From Brasenia schreberi (taxonomy: Eukaryota > Streptophyta > Magnoliopsida > Nymphaeales > Cabombaceae), in contig JAYKKT010000080.1 of assembly GCA_036023115.1 (NCBI GenBank), forward strand, positions 11,587,501-11,651,500: DNA of 64,000 nt, read 5' to 3'. A model generated the notes under the pieces. The model was not told the DNA's origin. It did not search any database and saw only the letters and a program-made list of their open reading frames with translations. Below, one piece after another: positions 12,136-23,279 of the stretch. Both the position numbers and the translations under genes were made by a program. Position 1 is the first letter of the stretch, and each line of letters begins with the position of its first letter.

Positions 12136-13541
12136 ATCTCTCACAAAGTTCAATCTTAGCTGAGCATTAATAGCCATGCATCCATATCCTATATCATGAT
12201 TGACTTCAGGGAACAACTCAATTTCCCTATTGTGGCCACAAAATGTCAATCTTAGCTGAGCATCTCTAAGGATGTATTACTAGCATCCTATCCTAAGACT
12301 CGATCCTATTTAGAGAATAATCTCTTACTAAACTTAGAGTCATGATACTTTAGGTTTATAGGAGATAGACACAAAAATACTAAAATTATCACATAATACA
12401 AAATGTCATCATATTTACTCAACAACTTGTTATTATCATATTGAAGTAGCCTACTTCATGTGATCTCTACTAAGTTAGGTTGGGTTGCCACTGCTTGTGA
12501 ATACATCATGAGTTTCAGTCTCATCCTCAACCTCGATTTCTCAACTAAGGCTAGTAATAAACCTTTAGTCAAAGGATCAACTATGTTATCTTTAGATCTG
12601 ACAAAATCTACAAATATGACCCCATCAGACACAAGAGTCTTATAGATTTCAGTCTGACTTGGATGTGCCTTCGTTACTTTTAATTGTACTTAGACTACTA
12701 ATCTTACCAATTATAGTTATGCTGTTATATGGTACTTAAATTACAAGAAACAATTTTTTTACCATAGGTAAATTGGACATAAGTCCTTTAAGCCATTCAA
12801 CTTCTAGTCCAATCTCATCCAAACTACATAACAAATGCAATATATGGTAATGTACAGTTGGTTAGATACATCAAACTACTGATAATCTAAGAATATCGTA
12901 GTTGAGATAGAAGAATACCACTTTCATTCTTATACAAAGCCTTAGATGAATCATATGGTGTCTTAACAAGTCTACAATTTGTATATCTAAATCTCTGTAA
13001 AACTTTCTCAACATAGTGAGATTGAAAGATTACTATACCATTATTAGACCTTGTTATTTTAAGTTATAAAATCATATCAGTCATACCCATATCCTTCATC
13101 TCAAGCTTACTACATAAGAATGACTTAGTATCATTTACTATTCTTATATCGGAATCAAACAACAATATATCATCTACGTATAGGAAAAGAATGATGAAAG
13201 CATTATTGATCGACTTTAAACGAAGTCAAAAGATGATATTATATAATCAAACTTTTATGCCATTGTTTAGAGACTTGTTTCAAACCACATAATGATTTAA
13301 CAAGCTTACATACCTTAGACTCATTTTCATGAACCACAAATCTCTCTAGTTAATTCATATAAATTTTCTCATAAAGGTTACCATGCTGAAAAACAGTCTT
13401 TACATCCATATGGTAGATTGTAAGGTTATATATGGAAGTTAGTGTTATAAGCACTTGGATGATGGTCATTTGTGAAATTAGAGAATAGGTATCAAAGTAA
13501 TATATTCATTCCTTTTGTATATATCCCTTAACAACTAATCT

Positions 13542-15399
13542 TGTAACGTAACATCCGTTACTGCATAGAACGGGAATATGAAGGGCCTTTAAAAGGGTCG
13601 TTGATAGTGAAAATTTCCAGGAGATATTGGGGCAGCCTCAAACCAGTCGGAAAACGCGATGAGTTGACCGAAATCTGGTGAGTTCACCTATTTTTCAGAT
13701 TTTCAATTTTTTTTCCTTATTTTTGATGAAAAAACTTATTGAAAATCATCGTTTTGGGCTTGGATCAAAGGTTTGAGATAGAACTAAGTGTTTTGGTAGG
13801 GTAGGTAAGTCGATGGTGTCGATTTGGATAGGAAACGGTTACGATTCGTCGGAAACCGACGAAATTGATGTTGAAAAAAAGAAGAAGGAATCGACTCTTT
13901 TGGGCGTGTCCCTCATGTCCGTGTCGTGCTCATGATGGACACAACGTGTCGTGTCTAAAATGTCATAAATCAACACCGGTTCATGTGGCGTGTTAAGAAC
14001 CAGTTCTGTGTCGGAAACGGGTCAAGTTTGGGTCGTGTCTTGAAATGGGTTTCTAGGTTAGAAATAAGACCCGTGTCAGTTGTTACAGGTTTTGTGTTGA
14101 CATAGTGACACAAGCTACCTATTGTGTCACTCATTTGGATCAGATATGGATCTGGGTATCAATTTGGATCTCGAATATCTTAAACGAATCCAGATTGAGG
14201 TTTGGGATCAGATTTGGATAATGTTTGTTTCATTAGATTCATAGTTAAATAAATTTTAATATTTTAATTATTTGTAATTGTTTAGAGATTAAAATTGGAG
14301 GATTTGGTGGTGATAAGAGTGACCCAGCAGCTTGGGGATTGAATCTTAGCGCTCCTTCATGTAGGAGGTTATGTATTCTTTTACAGAAACATGTTAGAAG
14401 TGATTTTACTGTTTTAGATAGATTTAAATGTGCATGATTGATAATTGTTTTATTGATGTTTGTGAAATGTTATTCTCAATTATGGGTTATTTGATATGCT
14501 TTTCAAATAGAACATGTTTATGACACTGTTTGATAAAGAGCATATTTTGATATGCATGTATTGTATGAACATGGTATTTAAATGTTGTATGGATTTGGTT
14601 TTGGATATTCGTGGATCTAGATATGATTTGTAAATGTGATGAACTGTAATTGGTTTTAGAAATATAATGTTGTGTTAATATACGAGCCATACTTGTGTGG
14701 TTTGTGTGGGGTCTCTAAAGACTTATAGGTCTCTCAGGCGATCCAGCTTGGGGCGAATACAGGGTGTGTTCCCGGACACTCTACCGTGAGAGTCGACGTG
14801 GTTACCGTCGTGGATGGGGTTACCGAGGTCACGTTAGGGAGGGCCGAACGACTCCCGTGGCCTTTGGGGCAGACACAGTATGAGCTGTAATTATCAAAAC
14901 TAATGAGATGTGCGTGTGTGTGAGTGTGTGCATATGAATTTTGAGATCATGATTTCAAGGTAAATGTGCTTTGTTATGAAATGATTATGAACTATGCATG
15001 CTTTTAATATATTTTCTGTTTAAAGATGTTTAACTTCCCTACTGAGCTATGTATAAGAGCTTACCCTATTGTTTTACAGCTCATCCTGAAGCTAGCACTT
15101 CGAAGGCACACGGAGCAGAATAGGAGTTGGATAGAGCTGCATTTTATTTTAGATGGTATGATAAGTGTTAAACGAATTATAAAGTCTTGTTATTTGGGGT
15201 TATTGTTAGGTGGGCTCGCACCATTTTGGACGTGTTGTTTAGAACTTCGATATGAATATTTATTTTAGTTAGATATTTCATTGAGTTTGAATTAAATTAG
15301 TATTGTATTGGTTACTGCTCATCATCATGCCCGCGCGAGAAGCGGTCACGTGGCATCGGCTCGGTCCAGGTCGTGGTCGTGATCCGAGCGGGTGTGACA
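13542..15399. mobile_element. Solo LTR, probably Ty3/gypsy
   Basis: A 1858-bp block unlike the surrounding copia sequence, starting TGTAACGTAACATCCG and ending CGGGTGTGACA. It is flanked by an exact 5-bp target duplication AATCT (13537-13541 and 15400-15404). Copia sequence resumes on both sides. No polyprotein is present. The internal layout is that of a long plant Ty3 LTR: a GC-rich middle near 14700-14880 and a CCCTACTGAGCTATG...AGCTCATCCTGAAG stretch near 15035-15095. The likely origin is LTR-LTR recombination of a complete insertion. The clade is inferred. Confidence 0.85.
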
Positions 15400-15750
15400 A
15401 ATCTGACTTTATACTAATTGATTGTTCCATCTCCATTCAGTTTCTTCTTAAAGATTCACTTCTAACCCATAATATAACAACCAAAAACCAAATCCATAAA
15501 TTCCTAAGTACTATTAGAAATAATTGACTAGATTTCATCATTAATGGCTTCATTTCAAAACTTAACCTCACGTAAGGTCATAATTTGTTGAAAGGAGATA
15601 GGACTATTCTCGTTATTGAAAGTAACAAAGTCACTTCCAAAGTCTTTTGATATTGTACGTCGTTTGCTTCTCGTTAGTTCAATTATTTCCTTAAAGTCAT
15701 CTGATTTGGAAATAATACAATCAGAGTCGCCCTCACATTTGTCATCCTTT

Positions 15751-16029
15751 TTACATGATCGAGAATGAAACCAATAGTAGGATCAAATATCTAGAAGTTA
15801 CATTTTGGGGAACTCTAATGTTCATCTGAAATACATTCTCAAAGAATGTAACATCACAGAGCTCAACAATTGTGTTGACATTTATGCCAGAAACATCATA
15901 TCTAATGATGAAAAATTTGTACGCATAACTTGTCTCCATGTAACTCATAAATATAACATCTATTGTTTTACGTCGCAATTTTTTTCTCTTGTGTTTAGGG
16001 ATGAGTACTTTCACAAGACACTCATACAC
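15751..16029 (-). pseudogene. Copia polyprotein fragment (integrase C-terminal region)
   Basis: Open stretch reading CLVKVLIPKHKRKKLRRKTI, then VIFMSYMETSYAYKFFIIRY and NTIVELCDVTFFENVFQM. This is the post-integrase segment of copia polyproteins (the KFLGYxxxSKAYRF region). It matches the plus-strand copy near 7810-8000. Confidence 0.75.
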
Positions 16030-17589
16030 TTTAAGATATTTGAAACTGGTCTTTTAACCCTTTCAAAACTCAAAGGGGCTACTTTCTTTATGCTTATGGA
16101 GAACTCTATTTAGAATAAGACAAGTCGTATTCAAAACTTCTCCCACATGTAGGTAGGTAACCCAGAACTTTGAAGTAAAACATTAACTATATCACACATG
16201 GTTCTATTCTTTCATTCAACTATCCCATTAAACTAAGAAGACATCGGTTCTACTCTTTCGTTCAACTATCCCATTAAACTAAGAAGAATATGGAGCAATA
16301 ACCTAATGAAAAATATGATTGTTTTGACAATATACTTAAAAAAGATTTGAGGTATACTATCATCCTATAAGACCTTAATCGTTTAAGTACCTTACCTGTT
16401 TGAGTTTATACTTTATTTTTAAATATTTAAAACTATTTTAAAACTTCATCTTTACTTTTAAGTAAGTAAATATAACAATATCTATTGTAATTATTAATAA
16501 ATGTGATAAAATATCTTTTATTATCCTTGTAGTTATCCCATTGAATTAACAAATATTAGTGTGTAGTAAATCCAAAATTTTGGATTTTCTTTTAACCGTA
16601 CGAAGAGATATTCTAGGTTGCTTTGCTTGCACACATATACTACATTTGTATTTTTTTTTATCTATGACAGTTTATAAATAAGATTTAAATTCATCATTAT
16701 TTTTATAAAATCAAGATTTACATGACCCAACCTAGTATGCTATGTATCAGATGATTCAATATTGTAAAACGAAGAAAAGGATGAAGCAAAAGTAAAAGAT
16801 TTGTTATCATTAAAATTTATATAAGAATCAACAATTGGTTCTACATGAATTTTAAACAGATCATCTACATCACACAAATAAGTCTTTCCAAAGAAATACC
16901 CAGTACTAAGTTGTGTAATGATGATTTTATTATATTTACAATAAAATCTTAATCCCTTCCTAACTAAAGCATGATCACTCAAGATATTTTGACGAATCGT
17001 TAGAATATGTGTAACTCCCTCAAGAGTTAGAACCTTTTATCAAGGAAACTTCAAGTCTACACGGCCTTCACCCTTCACTTCAGCAATTAAATGATCCTCT
17101 AAAGTCATTGTTCGCCCATAAACGACCTGATAAGACACAAACAGAGACTAGTCAGCACATACATACACATTAGCCCCAATGTTTATTATCTAGTACTGTG
17201 ACTCATAAATAGAAAGGAGATTGGGTTTAAGGGATAGATACCCATCACTAGCATGTGCAACGATCACCACCATATTGACCATAACTCTTTTAGTGGACGT
17301 AGGTTTTTTTACTTTCTTTGAGGTACAATCCTTCACCCAATGTCCAACCTAACCACAGAGCCACCAGGATTTATTTTTGGATTTCTTTTGGATCTTGGCT
17401 TTTGGTTTATACTTCACTTGTTTTTCCTTAGAATCACTAGGCTATTTCTTTTTAACTATAAGGTTAACCCTAGGGATGCTGTCAATGGGGTTTCTAACTT
17501 ATATGCTGTTCTTCCATTGCTATGTCTAATATAAGATCATCAAGGGTCATGTTACCCTTTTTATACTTGAAATATAGGCCAAAACCATC

Positions 17590-17817
17590 TCAAGACTTAG
17601 AAAATTTCTCTATAATAGATATAACAATAAACTTGTCAAGAAGTTCCATTTTGGCTTCCTTTAGACCATGACATAAAAAATAAAACTCGTGGGTCTGTTT
17701 GGTCATAGATTTTCTCTTTACTATTTGATCCTTAAAGAACTTGACCACAGAATACTTTTGAAGACCAAGGTTTTCAGTAATGTATTTTCGATTCAAGGCA
17801 GCCCATAAATCTTTCAT
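17590..17817 (-). pseudogene. Copia gag fragment (UBN2/retrotrans_gag type)
   Basis: MKDLWAALNRKYITENLGLQ, then a Lys-rich stretch and HEFYFLCHGLKEAKMELLDK, matches the plant copia gag core. It continues upstream in another frame to the LINE insertion point. The gag start is separated from its LTR by the 3.3-kb LINE. Confidence 0.75.
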
Positions 17818-18035
17818 TGTCGTGGAAAGGAAATAACTATCTGCATCAAATAAAACATTTGATAGTGTCGATAAAATACAACAATGGCATAGAGTGTTCT
17901 TCTCCTTCTACTCGGTGATTATATTTGAGCTTCTAGGGTCAGTATCATTGGGTAGGGGACAATCCGACTCGATGTACAAATACAACCCTAACATGATTAA
18001 CCAAATTTTTATACGTTGTTGCCAACATTTAAAAT

Positions 18036-18150
18036 AACTCCGCCCATGTAAGGGATCACCCTTGCATTGTCGGTCCCAAGCCCGGATAAAGGAGGAGGGT
18101 TGTGTTAGGCTTCCGACAGCCAGCGTAAAACTTCGTCGGATTTCTACAAC
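18036..18150 (+). promoter_or_regulatory. RTE 5' leader (115 bp)
   Basis: Extends from AACTCCGCCCATG to the base before the ORF start codon. It carries a GC-rich CGGTCCCAAGCCCGG segment loosely like a tRNA B box (RGTTCRANNCC). It must contain whatever internal promoter the element uses, because no other untranslated sequence exists. A copy differing at 6 of 115 positions lies alone at 44146-44260. Confidence 0.6.
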
Positions 18151-21100
18151 ATGGATTACAAAAATTATGAGCAATTCTTTGGGGCGTTCCCGCCTAGCGA
18201 CGTGCTGCAGAGCTCGAATGCAGTAAGAAGTAAGCAAGGGCCACTACATTTTCGCCCGAATGTAGTGAATCAATTGCAGAGAGGGTTCCCACATCATAGA
18301 CGGGTGTGGGTAAAGAAGTTAGTCCCGCTACATTGCCGCCCGAATGTAGTGAAAAATTTTCAGAGAGGGTTTCCGCATTTTGATTATGGATGGATGCGGG
18401 GGGTAAGGAAGTTAGTCCTAGATAATAAGATTCGTATTGGTTCTTGGAATATCGGAACATTATCGGGTAAGCTAATGGAGGTGGTAGATACTATGATTCG
18501 GAGAAAGATTCATATTCTATGTTTACAAGAGACAAAATGGGTTGGAGAAAAAGCAAAGGAGATAGAGGATACAGGTTTTAAATTATGGTACTCAGGTAAA
18601 GAAAAGGCCCGAAACGGAGTTGGTATTATCATAAATAAAGATTTAAAGGAGAGTGTAGTAGACATACAACGATATGGTGACCGAATCATGACATTGAAAT
18701 TAGTGTTAGGAGTAGAGGTTTTGAATATAGTTTGTGCTTACGCACCCCAAGTAGGACTAGAAGATAGTATAAAGACAGTTTTTTGGGAAGAGTTAGATAA
18801 GGTGTTTCAAAAGATTCCACAAAGGGAGATGATTTGTTTAGGAGGAGATTTAAATAGACATGTCGGTAAAGAGGCATTAGGATATCAAGGGATTCATGAA
18901 AACTCTGGTTATGGGGATATAAACGAGGAAGGTAGGGAGATTTTAAATTTTGCTATGTCATTTGATCTCTTTATAGTCAATACAATCTTCAAAAAACGAG
19001 ATGAACATTTAATTACTTATAAGAGTGGTTTATCACAAACACAAATTGATTACTTTATTTGTAGAAAAAAAGATAGAGCGTGTTGTAAAGATTGTAAGGT
19101 AATTCCAGGAGAAAGCTTAACCACCCAACATCGACTTTTAGTTATGGATTTACAAATAAAAAAATGGACAAAGAAGAAAAGAGTGCATCGAGCTATTCGG
19201 ACTAAATGGTGGAACCTCAAAAGTGAGAAAGAAGATATATTTAAACAAAAAGTCCTTCAAGGAGATGTTTGGAATTATGTTGGCATACCCTCTGATATGT
19301 GGAACAATATGGCTATACATATTAGGAAAGTGGCGAAAGATGTGTTAGGGGTATCTAAGGGAGGTGTACCGGCACAAAAAGAAGCTTGGTGGTGGAGTGA
19401 AGTAGTACAAAACAAAATCAAGGCAAAGAGGGCATGTTACAAATTACATTATGCTAAGAAAACTAGTGAAACTTTAGAAGCTTATAAGAAAGCAAAGAAG
19501 GAAGCAAAAAAGGCCGTTAGTGAAGCAAAAGCTAAGATTTGGGAGGACTTATATAAAAAACTCAACTCAAAAGAGGGTGAAAGAGACATTTTTAGGATAG
19601 CTAGGGCTAGAGATAAGAAAACTAAAGATCTTAATTATGTTAGATGCATAAAAGACGAGGATGAAAAAATTCTAGTGGCAAATGATGATATAAGAAATAG
19701 ATGGAAAAACTATTTTTATAATCTTTTTAATGAAAATAAAGATGTTAGTATTAGTTTAGGAGATTTAGCCAAGTCAGAAAAGTCTATAAACCACAATTTC
19801 TACCGACGTATTCAAAAGAATGAAGTCAAAGAGGCTCTTAAACATATGAAGAGTGGTAAATCGGTAGGACCAGATAATATTCCTATAGAAGTTTGGAAAA
19901 TACTAGGAGAAATAGGAATCACTTGGCTCACAAGACTATTTAATGAAATATGGAAAAACCAAAAGATGCCCGAGGAATGGAGAGCAAGTACACTTATACC
20001 CATATATAAGAACAAGGGAGACATTCAAAATTGTGTGAATTATCGAGGTATCAAGTTAATGAGTCATACTATGAAATTATGGGAAAGAATTATTGAACGT
20101 AGGATAAGACAAGTATCAAGTACAACAAAGAACCAATTTGGATTTATGCCTGGTAGATCTACTATTGAAGCGATTCACCTTTTGAGACGTCTTATGGAAC
20201 ATTTTAGAGCAAAAAAAAAAGACCTTCACATGATATTTATTGATCTAGAAAAAGCTTATGATAGGGTACCGAGGGAGGTTCTTTGGAGAACTTTGGAAAA
20301 AAGAGGTATCCCATTGACATATATTAACCTTATAAGAGACATGTATGATGGTGCAAAAACATGTGTGAGGACTCATGAAGGAACGACAGACTTCTTTGAA
20401 GTTAATATTGGGTTACATCAAGGATCAACTTTAAGTCCATACTTATTTATAATGGTGATGGATGAGTTAACAAAACATATTCAAGATGAAGTACCTTGGT
20501 GTATGTTATTTGCAGATGACATTGTATTAGTGGAGGAGTCTAAGGAAAAAGTTAATAGAAAATTTGAACTATGGAGAGAAACATTAGAAAACAAAGGCCT
20601 CCGACTTAGTAGAACAAAGACAGAATATATGGAATGTAAGTTTGATCATTTGGCTACTTCAGAGGATATAGAAATTAAAATTGGCACACATTTCATTCCC
20701 CAAAATGAAAGTTTTAAATACCTAGGGTCAATTTTTCAAAGTGATGGAAGAATTGATGGAGATGTTACACATAGAATTAATGCTGGTTGGTTAAAATGGA
20801 GAGGAGCATCAGGTATTCTTTGTGACAAGAAGATACCATTAAAATTAAAAGGTAAATATTATAGAGCAGCAATTAGGCCTGCCATGTTTTATGGTTCTGA
20901 GTGTTGGGAAGTTAATCATCAACATGTACAAAAGATGTCTGTGACAGAAATGAAGATGTTGAGATGGATGAGTGGTCATACAAGAAAAGACCGTATACAT
21001 AATGAGGTTATTAGAAATAAATTAGGAGTGGCACCAATAGAGGATAAAATGAGAGAACATCGTTTAAGATGGTTTGGACATATAGAAAGAAGATCAAAAG

Positions 21101-21282
21101 AAGAACCTGTAAGAAGGTTAGAAAACCTAAATTTGGAAAGTATTAAAAGAGGTAGAGGACGACCACAAAAGTGTTGGAAAGAAACAATAAAGAATGATCT
21201 AGCTTATTGGGAGTTAACTGCTAACATGGCACACGATAGAGATCTGTGGAAACAAAGAATCCATGTAGCCGACCCCGTCTAG
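18151..21282 (+). CDS. RTE LINE ORF: APE endonuclease-reverse transcriptase
   Basis: About 1043 codons without a stop. The N-terminal 95 residues are element-specific and hold an internal duplication (about 31-48 and 59-76, RPNVV..QRGFPH). An AP-endonuclease-like domain spans about 95-335 with all expected catalytic positions: N100 (GSWN), E127 (LQET), AYAPQ near 196-200, GGDLN near 231-235, D300 (QIDY) and H327 (TTQHRLL). A linker rich in Lys/Ala coiled-coil-like sequence covers 410-470. The RT domain covers about 555-860: [10 protein letters not shown] near 568-577, [10 protein letters not shown] near 661-670, IDLEKAYD near 696-703, [10 protein letters not shown] near 753-762, and the catalytic FADD at 786-789. 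A Trp-rich C-terminal region follows ([19 protein letters not shown]). The protein would nick genomic DNA and prime cDNA synthesis at the break. Nothing essential is visibly lost, so it may be active. I start at the ATG where the leader ends. Confidence 0.92.
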   Translation: MDYKNYEQFFGAFPPSDVLQSSNAVRSKQGPLHFRPNVVNQLQRGFPHHRRVWVKKLVPLHCRPNVVKNFQRGFPHFDYGWMRGVRKLVLDNKIRIGSWNIGTLSGKLMEVVDTMIRRKIHILCLQETKWVGEKAKEIEDTGFKLWYSGKEKARNGVGIIINKDLKESVVDIQRYGDRIMTLKLVLGVEVLNIVCAYAPQVGLEDSIKTVFWEELDKVFQKIPQREMICLGGDLNRHVGKEALGYQGIHENSGYGDINEEGREILNFAMSFDLFIVNTIFKKRDEHLITYKSGLSQTQIDYFICRKKDRACCKDCKVIPGESLTTQHRLLVMDLQIKKWTKKKRVHRAIRTKWWNLKSEKEDIFKQKVLQGDVWNYVGIPSDMWNNMAIHIRKVAKDVLGVSKGGVPAQKEAWWWSEVVQNKIKAKRACYKLHYAKKTSETLEAYKKAKKEAKKAVSEAKAKIWEDLYKKLNSKEGERDIFRIARARDKKTKDLNYVRCIKDEDEKILVANDDIRNRWKNYFYNLFNENKDVSISLGDLAKSEKSINHNFYRRIQKNEVKEALKHMKSGKSVGPDNIPIEVWKILGEIGITWLTRLFNEIWKNQKMPEEWRASTLIPIYKNKGDIQNCVNYRGIKLMSHTMKLWERIIERRIRQVSSTTKNQFGFMPGRSTIEAIHLLRRLMEHFRAKKKDLHMIFIDLEKAYDRVPREVLWRTLEKRGIPLTYINLIRDMYDGAKTCVRTHEGTTDFFEVNIGLHQGSTLSPYLFIMVMDELTKHIQDEVPWCMLFADDIVLVEESKEKVNRKFELWRETLENKGLRLSRTKTEYMECKFDHLATSEDIEIKIGTHFIPQNESFKYLGSIFQSDGRIDGDVTHRINAGWLKWRGASGILCDKKIPLKLKGKYYRAAIRPAMFYGSECWEVNHQHVQKMSVTEMKMLRWMSGHTRKDRIHNEVIRNKLGVAPIEDKMREHRLRWFGHIERRSKEEPVRRLENLNLESIKRGRGRPQKCWKETIKNDLAYWELTANMAHDRDLWKQRIHVADPV

Positions 21283-21435
21283 TATGGGAAAAGGCTTAGT
21301 TGTTGTTGTTGTTGTTGCCAACATTTAAAATGTGGGCCGACAAACTTTTTCGATATCAAGGTCAAGTCGACCTTAGGTCGGAGGATGCCAGTCATAGGCA
21401 TGTTTACTACGGTTAAAAGTTATTTCTCTAAGACT

Positions 21436-22240
21436 ATTCAGAAAAAGCGTAGACATACATGCATAATAAGATAATATGCAACAAATGTAAATATGACCCA
21501 ATAATAAACAATAGCCGCAGATACAAAATAAGACATAATCAAGCCGTATGGAAAATAAAAGTAGATACAAAATTAGAGACTTATCTCTGCGAGTCTCCCT
21601 TGTGGACTTTCCTTAGAGAAATCAATGTCCCACTATAAGTACGTATGAGTACCTACGCGTTCCTCTTATGATAAAATGCTCACACAACTCGAAAAGTGCG
21701 TACATGGCTTCGAGTTGACCTTGAATACACTTAGTCACCTATGCCTGGAGCAGAAAGAGGGACCACTCATGGGTAGAGGGACAAAACTAGGGGCAAAGAG
21801 GAGAACAAAATGAACTGCGTGATTAGAGAGAATATTTATAGGTGCATGTGTGGATCATGGATTGTGGATATGATCCAAACGATACACCACTATATTCTCA
21901 ACTGTCCTGTTTTATTCGGAACTGTCTCATTTTATTCTTATCCGTGATCATGCAACTTTTGACCGTTAAATCAAAAGTTTTAAGCCAAGTCTGGCATACG
22001 TATGCGTGTGGTATAACATGTCTTCTCCAAGCTCTTTAAACTAAGGTTCATTAGCAACTAACAATATAAAAGGACATGTGGGTTTGTCACATTCATCAAT
22101 ATGAGACTAAACTTTGTCTCTTCTTGATCATCTTTCGTAAAAGTCGCTTATATTTTACTTTTTACACTTTAAGACTTTTACATATATTAATTAAATATAT
22201 AGGGATACTAATATCCATTTAATACACATCAAATACAACA
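21436..22240 (-). repeat. Copia LTR (5' LTR of the minus-strand element)
   Basis: 805 bp, collinear with 11236-12135. Both share an AGACATACATGCATAATAA start and an ACATATATTAATTAAATATA block, and both end in CAACA. CAAAC follows directly. The outer left terminus has decayed (ATTCAGA where TGTTGGA is expected). The two LTRs differ by many substitutions and by deletions totalling about 95 bp, so the insertion is not recent. Confidence 0.85.
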
Positions 22241-22323
22241 CAAACAACTAAAATCGGATGCACTATGATGCAAAAGCATGTATTAGAAAAATTGTTTCCT
22301 CCCACCCAGCTCATTTGAGTGTC

Positions 22324-22561
22324 CTATATACATATATACATATATACATATATATATATATACATATATATACATATATATATATACATACATATACATA
22401 TATATATATACATACATATACATATATATATATACATACATATATATATATATATACATACATATATATATATATACATACATATATATATATATATACA
22501 TACATATATATATATATATACATACATATATATATATATATATACATACATATATGTATAT

Positions 22562-22650
<89 letters not shown>
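22324..22650. repeat. Compound (TA)n/(CATA)n microsatellite with (GA)n end
   Basis: About 290 bp of TATA/TACATA units followed from 22615 by about 18 GA units. It starts about 80 bp after the copia LTR. The long open frames through it are repeat artefacts. Confidence 0.97.
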
Positions 22651-22652
<2 letters not shown>

Positions 22653-22869
22653 CTTCTTTTGACCCCTTCTTCGTTTCTTTTGCTACACCAAATCTCAACT
22701 TTATTCTTCCTTAGCTTGACAGAGCGAGAGTGAGAGAGAGAGATGTCCCCCTTACACTGGAAAGAAAGAAAAGACACTTTGCTTTGCCTCCCCTTCACAA
22801 ACTCTCTCTCGTCCTGTGGGGGGCAGCTGTGTTCGCTGGCCCTCTCTTCCAAAACAAGCATATTCTCGT

Positions 22870-23275
22870 TTCCTGTTTTCATTAACCCCGTCACCATATA
22901 CTTCATGTGCCCGTGTCCTATAACATACTAAAAACACGACATGCTTAATTGTTTTAATATTTATTTTATTTGTTTTTCCCCATTGTTTTCTTTAACCATG
23001 TTGTCACCGTATACATCATGTGTTGTTTTAGTATCATTTTTTTTTAAATCAAGTTTTTCTTTAACCACGTTACCGTTTACATCATGTGTTGTTTCAGTGT
23101 CATTTTATGTATTTGTCTCCACTCTTTTCTTTAATCACGTCATCGTATGCATAATGTACTTATCTGTTATTTGATTGTGAAAATATGACATGCTTAATTG
23201 TTTTAATTGTGAAAATATGTCATTTTAATTGTTTTCTTTAACCGTGTGACCATGTACATAATGTGCCCGTGCGCA
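22870..23275. repeat. Degenerate tandem repeat
   Basis: A motif of the form TTTCTTTAACC(A/G)(T/C)G...ACC(A/G)T(A/G)TACAT(A/C)ATGTG(T/C) recurs about five times at irregular spacing (near 22875, 22988, 23060, 23130 and 23227). An ATGACATGCTTAATTGTTTTAAT phrase is interspersed twice. Not recognised as a known family. Confidence 0.6.
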
Positions 23276-23279
23276 ATGA

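Larger units (their letters stand above)
18036..21310 (+). mobile_element. RTE-clade LINE, apparently full length
   Basis: A non-LTR retrotransposon inserted in the copia gag leader. It has a 115-bp leader, one long ORF, a 3'UTR of only about 20 bp and a (TTG)n tail (21298-21315), all RTE hallmarks. The target duplication is long and exact: GCCAACATTTAAAAT at 18021-18035 and 21317-21331, extendable to 21 bp (18015-18035 and 21311-21331) if GTTGTT is not counted as tail. The start at 18036 coincides with the start of an independent copy at 44146, which supports it as the true 5' end. The perfect duplication and open ORF point to a young insertion, younger than the copia host. Confidence 0.93.
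11236..22240 (-). mobile_element. Ty1/copia retrotransposon carrying a solo LTR and an RTE LINE
   Basis: Two direct LTRs (11236-12135 and 21436-22240) enclose a decayed gag-pol read on the minus strand. The 5-bp target duplication CAAAC is exact at 11231-11235 and 22241-22245, so the outer boundaries are firm. Internal landmarks from the 5' end are: UBN2-type gag at 17590-17817 (MKDLWAALNRKYITENLGLQ), a zinc knuckle near 17305-17365 with a lost Cys and a stop, GAG-pre-integrase at 16740-16990, an integrase C-terminal piece at 15751-16029 (KHKRKKL...FFENVF), RT/RNase H from 15.6 kb through 12.4 kb, and the 3' end at 12136. Two insertions interrupt it: a solo LTR (13542-15399) and an RTE LINE (18036-21310). 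It cannot move by itself. Confidence 0.9.

Noticed and set aside
22258..22906. Long open frames on both strands rich in Tyr-Ile or Ser-Leu
   Set aside because: They are translations of the (TA)/(CATA)/(GA) microsatellite.
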